Assembly: GCA_026995955.1 (NCBI GenBank) | Contig: JALWNJ010000120.1 | Location: 1-6,131 of the forward strand | DNA: 6,131 bases | Source: Gammaproteobacteria bacterium | GTDB lineage: Bacteria; Pseudomonadota; Gammaproteobacteria; J044 | Reading direction: 5' to 3' | Shown: in pieces, positions 1-6,131 of the stretch | How positions within the stretch are numbered: the stretch's first letter is position 1 | How the letters are laid out: each line of letters starts with the position of its first letter | The notes under the pieces: model-generated | What the model was told of the DNA's origin: nothing | Seen by the model: the letters and a program-made list of their open reading frames with translations, nothing else | Databases searched by the model: none | Translations under genes and position numbers: made by a program

Positions 1-990
1 TTCCTTGAACGCGAGGTGCACAAGCGCGCCATCCTGGGCCGCGGATTGCAGTGCCGCGAATATCTGGCCGACCTCGACGAGCGGGTCATCGACTTCATGG
101 AGGAGGACAGCGAAGAAGCCAGAGAGATTTGGGGTCGGCCCAATCACAGACAGATCTTGTGGAGGCCTATGACTAACCCGCGAGCATTTTTAGATATGTT
201 TGGGAAGATAATGGTTTTTTTTTCTTTTGGAGGAATTATTACAACAATAATATCTTTGTTTTCTATACTTTATGGGACTTTTGATGTTGTTGTTTGGCTG
301 AGTGTTATTGGATACGCCGTTGTTGCACCAATCGCTCTTTATAAACTTTCGCGTTTGGCGCTTCGCCGGAATTGGGTCAAAGAAAAAAACAACACTGTAT
401 TCGACCGCTGCACCGGCATGGTGGAGTTCAGTCGCCGGTTCAGACGCTACCGGCTGCCTTTCCGGGAGTTCGAGCCCGCGATCCGCAGCATGGGCGGAGC
501 CTCGTTCCAGCTTACCTTTCATCTGCTTCTTTATCATCGCAAGACGAATACCTTCGTGATGGAGCCGGGCGGGCACTTCGACTACTGGAAGGCCGAGCTG
601 GCCTGGGAGCGGCTGCAGCAGTTCATGGACACGGCCTACCCTTTGCCCGAACTGCCCGATCTGGAGCCCTACCGGCATCTGGATCCCACCACTGCCGAAC
701 ACGACCGCCAAAGCGGCCGCCCCAAAACCTTCTGGCGCGGCATGGACCGGGATCTGGCCGTGCGCCTGCGCACACGCGCCCGGGCGGCGGCGACGACCTT
801 CCCCTGGGGCTACAGCCGCGAGCGGGCACTGGCGATGGGCTGGCAGCCCTCCGGGGTAGGGGATGGCGAGCCCGTCTGGCTGCGCGCCGAGGAGATGGCG
901 CAGGAGGCAGGCAGGGAACCGGCGATGGAAACCCACGAGGATACCGCCAATGCCGCCGAGGCAGAGGCCGCCAGGCGTGCAGGTGGATGA
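1..990 (+). CDS. Uncharacterised protein with two membrane segments, probably 5'-partial
   Basis: I do not recognise a named family with confidence. The frame is open to the left edge (first codons read FLERE), so the true start may lie outside the window; the first possible start inside is GTG at 16, giving 324 residues, but it has no clear ribosome-binding site. Counting from that GTG, residues 1-60 are charged and soluble, about 64-86 and 91-112 are two hydrophobic helices separated by a short turn, and 113-126 is rich in Arg and Lys, which predicts a hairpin with both ends in the cytoplasm. Residues 127-245 form a soluble region with Trp/Tyr/Phe-rich blocks and an EPYRHLDP motif near 217. 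The tail (about 291-324) is rich in Ala and Glu. The overall plan (paired helices, then a small soluble domain) vaguely recalls orphan proteins found near type VI secretion vgrG loci, but that is only an impression. Codons for the membrane part are AT-rich (several ATA, one TTA), unlike the rest. The stop overlaps the next gene by ATGA, suggesting coupled translation. Confidence 0.75.
   Translation, partial: FLEREVHKRAILGRGLQCREYLADLDERVIDFMEEDSEEAREIWGRPNHRQILWRPMTNPRAFLDMFGKIMVFFSFGGIITTIISLFSILYGTFDVVVWLSVIGYAVVAPIALYKLSRLALRRNWVKEKNNTVFDRCTGMVEFSRRFRRYRLPFREFEPAIRSMGGASFQLTFHLLLYHRKTNTFVMEPGGHFDYWKAELAWERLQQFMDTAYPLPELPDLEPYRHLDPTTAEHDRQSGRPKTFWRGMDRDLAVRLRTRARAAATTFPWGYSRERALAMGWQPSGVGDGEPVWLRAEEMAQEAGREPAMETHEDTANAAEAEAARRAGG
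161..171 (+). promoter_or_regulatory. Possible internal ribosome-binding site and ATG start
   Basis: GGAGG at 161-165 lies three bases before an in-frame ATG at 169-171. The site is a full Shine-Dalgarno core, but the spacing is shorter than usual. If used, it would give a 273-residue protein starting MTNPRAF just before the first membrane helix. The codons upstream of it look coding, so this may be an alternative start or chance. Confidence 0.25.
215..223 (+). repeat. Run of nine T inside the membrane-protein gene
   Basis: Nine consecutive T follow ATGG at 211-214 and encode part of Val-Phe-Phe in the first membrane helix. A homopolymer of this length in a coding region of a GC-rich genome is unusual and could be prone to slippage. 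As read here the gene stays in frame across it. Confidence 0.9.
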
Positions 991-1276
991 TTGCAGGCCA
1001 AGGGATGACAGTCAGCGTGGTCATGGAATCCTGGACCGTCGGCGCCCAGTATCAGCTCCGCCTGCTCGAGTGGCAGCCCTTGTTGGACGAGGACGGCGTC
1101 AGCCACCTGGGCATCCGCTACCGCTTCGCCCTGCCCGAGCTTGCCGGCGGCAGCGGCGAGCGCCGCTTCGAGACTGTGCCCAAGTGTCTGGGAATGAGAT
1201 TAAGTATCGACCCAATACGGGATCGATCTCAATCCGCCCCCTCAAGGACATCCAGGACCTGATCTACGCCCAGTAG
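987..1276 (+). pseudogene. Small unrecognised gene with an apparent frameshift
   Basis: As read, translation from ATG 987 runs to TGA 1260-1262 and gives 91 residues. The ATG overlaps the upstream stop (ATGA, 987-990); ATG 1005 or 1023 are alternative starts, and the best coding bias begins near 1011. The region has strong G/C third-position bias up to about 1190. After that this frame turns to poorly biased codons (AGA, TTA, ATA, CGA), while the -1 frame becomes well biased: its last 14 codons before TAG 1274-1276 all end in G or C. Restoring one base in the GGG at 1191-1193 joins the two parts into one product of about 96 residues ending in DLIYAQ. This is what a one-base deletion, or a sequencing error in a G run, would produce. 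No signal peptide, membrane segment or known motif is visible, and I cannot assign a function. The position suggests co-transcription with the upstream membrane protein. Confidence 0.55.
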
Positions 1277-1293
1277 GGCAAATTGCCTGCCCT
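1275..1293 (+). repeat. Palindrome overlapping the gltB -35 box
   Basis: GGCAAATTGCC at 1277-1287 is an 11-base palindrome with a central A. An outer inverted repeat, AGGGCA at 1275-1280 and TGCCCT at 1288-1293, can form an alternative 6-bp stem. The palindrome begins directly after the TAG at 1274-1276 and covers the -35 hexamer at 1283-1288, so it may be an operator. There is no T run after it, so it is not a standard terminator. No known regulator motif is recognised. Confidence 0.4.
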
Positions 1294-1311
1294 CGCCCCG
1301 GGCCCTATAAT
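1283..1311 (+). promoter_or_regulatory. Sigma70-type promoter for gltB
   Basis: TTGCCT at 1283-1288 (4 of 6 matches to TTGACA) and a perfect TATAAT at 1306-1311 are separated by the optimal 17 bp. Transcription would begin near 1317-1320, leaving a leader of about 60 bases before the gltB ATG. The spacer is very GC-rich, which makes the AT-rich -10 stand out. It is the only strong promoter I can see in the gap and points directly at gltB. Confidence 0.8.
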
Positions 1312-1328
1312 GTCTCCCCTTTTGTCCC

Positions 1329-1347
1329 GGCGCGGCGTGTTCGCGCC
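1329..1347 (+). other. Small hairpin in the gltB leader
   Basis: GGCGCG at 1329-1334 pairs with CGCGCC at 1342-1347 across a 7-base loop. It lies inside the predicted leader, upstream of the ribosome-binding site and without a following T tract. In GC-rich sequence a 6-bp stem can occur by chance, so a regulatory role is not established. Confidence 0.3.
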
Positions 1348-1364
1348 CATCCGTCGTTCGGACT

Positions 1365-1368
1365 GGAG
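1365..1368 (+). promoter_or_regulatory. Ribosome-binding site of gltB
   Basis: GGAG at 1365-1368 lies 11 bases before the ATG at 1380. The spacing is on the long side but acceptable. This site, together with the family's short propeptide before the catalytic Cys, supports 1380 as the start. Confidence 0.6.
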
Positions 1369-1379
1369 AATCCTGACAG

Positions 1380-5840
<4,461 letters not shown>

Positions 5841-5879
5841 AGCACGGTGCCACGGCACGCCACGGCGTCCGAACTGCGC

Positions 5880-5909
5880 ACGGCCGGGCCCCGTCCCGGG
5901 CCCGGCCGT
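5880..5909 (+). terminator. GC-rich hairpin between gltB and dnaG, possible terminator
   Basis: ACGGCCGGGCCC at 5880-5891 and GGGCCCGGCCGT at 5898-5909 form a perfect 12-bp stem with a 6-base loop, 39 bases after the gltB stop. It is very stable, but no T tract follows (the next bases are cgcccagcg), so it is not a canonical intrinsic terminator. It may pause or attenuate transcription into dnaG or protect the gltB 3' end from nucleases. Confidence 0.6.
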
Positions 5910-5930
5910 CGCCCAGCGCGCTGAAGCGAC

Positions 5931-6131
5931 ATGGCCGGCCGCATCCCGCAACACTTCATCGACGAGCTGCTGCAGCGCACCGACATCGTCGAGGTGGTCG
6001 GCCAACGCGTTCCGCTCAAGAAGCAGGGACGCGAGTACGCCGCCTGCTGCCCCTTCCACAGCGAGAAGACCCCGTCCTTCTTCGTCAGCCCCGTCAAGCA
6101 GTTCTACCACTGCTTCGGCTGCGGCGCGCAT
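5931..6131 (+). CDS. dnaG: DNA primase, N-terminal part (cut by window end)
   Basis: DnaG synthesises short RNA primers at the replication fork together with the DnaB helicase. Only the first 67 codons are in the window, out of roughly 580-650 usual for the family. The start MAGRIP and the following helix ([15 protein letters not shown]) match the bacterial primase N-terminus. The visible part is the CHC2 zinc-binding domain: [12 protein letters not shown] at 39-50 and HCFGCGAH at 60-67, giving zinc ligands Cys40, His43, Cys61 and Cys64, the same positions as in E. coli. The ribosome-binding site is weak (GAAG at 5923-5926, four bases before the ATG), but the start is fixed by homology. It follows gltB by 90 bases with a strong hairpin between. 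No separate promoter is obvious in that gap, so it may depend on read-through or a promoter I cannot recognise. The TOPRIM and helicase-binding domains lie outside the window. Confidence 0.97.
   Translation, partial: MAGRIPQHFIDELLQRTDIVEVVGQRVPLKKQGREYAACCPFHSEKTPSFFVSPVKQFYHCFGCGAH

Noticed and set aside
239..269. Possible promoter in the AT-rich island (TTACAA and TATACT)
   Set aside because: The -35 match is weak, the spacing is 19 bp, and such matches are expected by chance in a 29% GC segment within a coding region.
372..986. Open + strand frame running from within the membrane-protein gene into the small gene
   Set aside because: Before 987 it is a shadow frame of the membrane protein, rich in Arg/Gly/Pro/Ala with no domain; only the part from about 987 shows true coding bias.
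5843..5883. Four copies of CACGG (5843, 5851, 5861, 5879) after gltB
   Set aside because: Spacing is irregular, the unit is only five bases and the region is GC-rich; it is not a credible repeat array.

Overview
The window comes from a GC-rich proteobacterial chromosome, most likely a gammaproteobacterium. The first 67 residues of the primase at the right edge are very close to the E. coli type (same MAGRIP start, same zinc-ligand spacing). The glutamate synthase large subunit is the bacterial NADPH-type GltB, close to E. coli GltB in length and motifs. Codon use in these two genes is strongly biased to G or C at third positions. I cannot place the genus from sequence alone.

Layout, all on the + strand. 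(1) Positions 1-990 hold an uncharacterised protein with two membrane segments, probably continuing left of the window. Its membrane-coding part (about 181-300) is only about 29% GC, against about 60-65% at the start of the same gene. (2) Positions 987-1276 hold a small unrecognised gene that overlaps the stop of the first by ATGA and appears to be broken by a one-base deletion near 1191-1193. (3) Positions 1277-1379 are a short intergenic region with a near-consensus sigma70 promoter (TTGCCT, 17 bp, TATAAT), a palindrome over its -35 box and a ribosome-binding site. (4) Positions 1380-5840 hold a complete gltB of 1486 residues. (5) Positions 5841-5930 are a 90-base gap with a perfect 12-bp GC-rich hairpin. 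(6) Positions 5931-6131 hold the start of dnaG, cut by the window end.

The two right-hand genes are core housekeeping genes: GltB makes glutamate from glutamine and 2-oxoglutarate together with GltD, and DnaG makes primers for DNA replication. They are not functionally linked. The usual partner gltD does not follow gltB, and the usual rpsU does not immediately precede dnaG. The left 1.3 kb looks like accessory DNA next to this core block: mixed base composition, unknown membrane protein and a decaying small gene. I see no convincing new multi-gene system. The least explained part is the left-hand membrane protein and its small overlapping neighbour.
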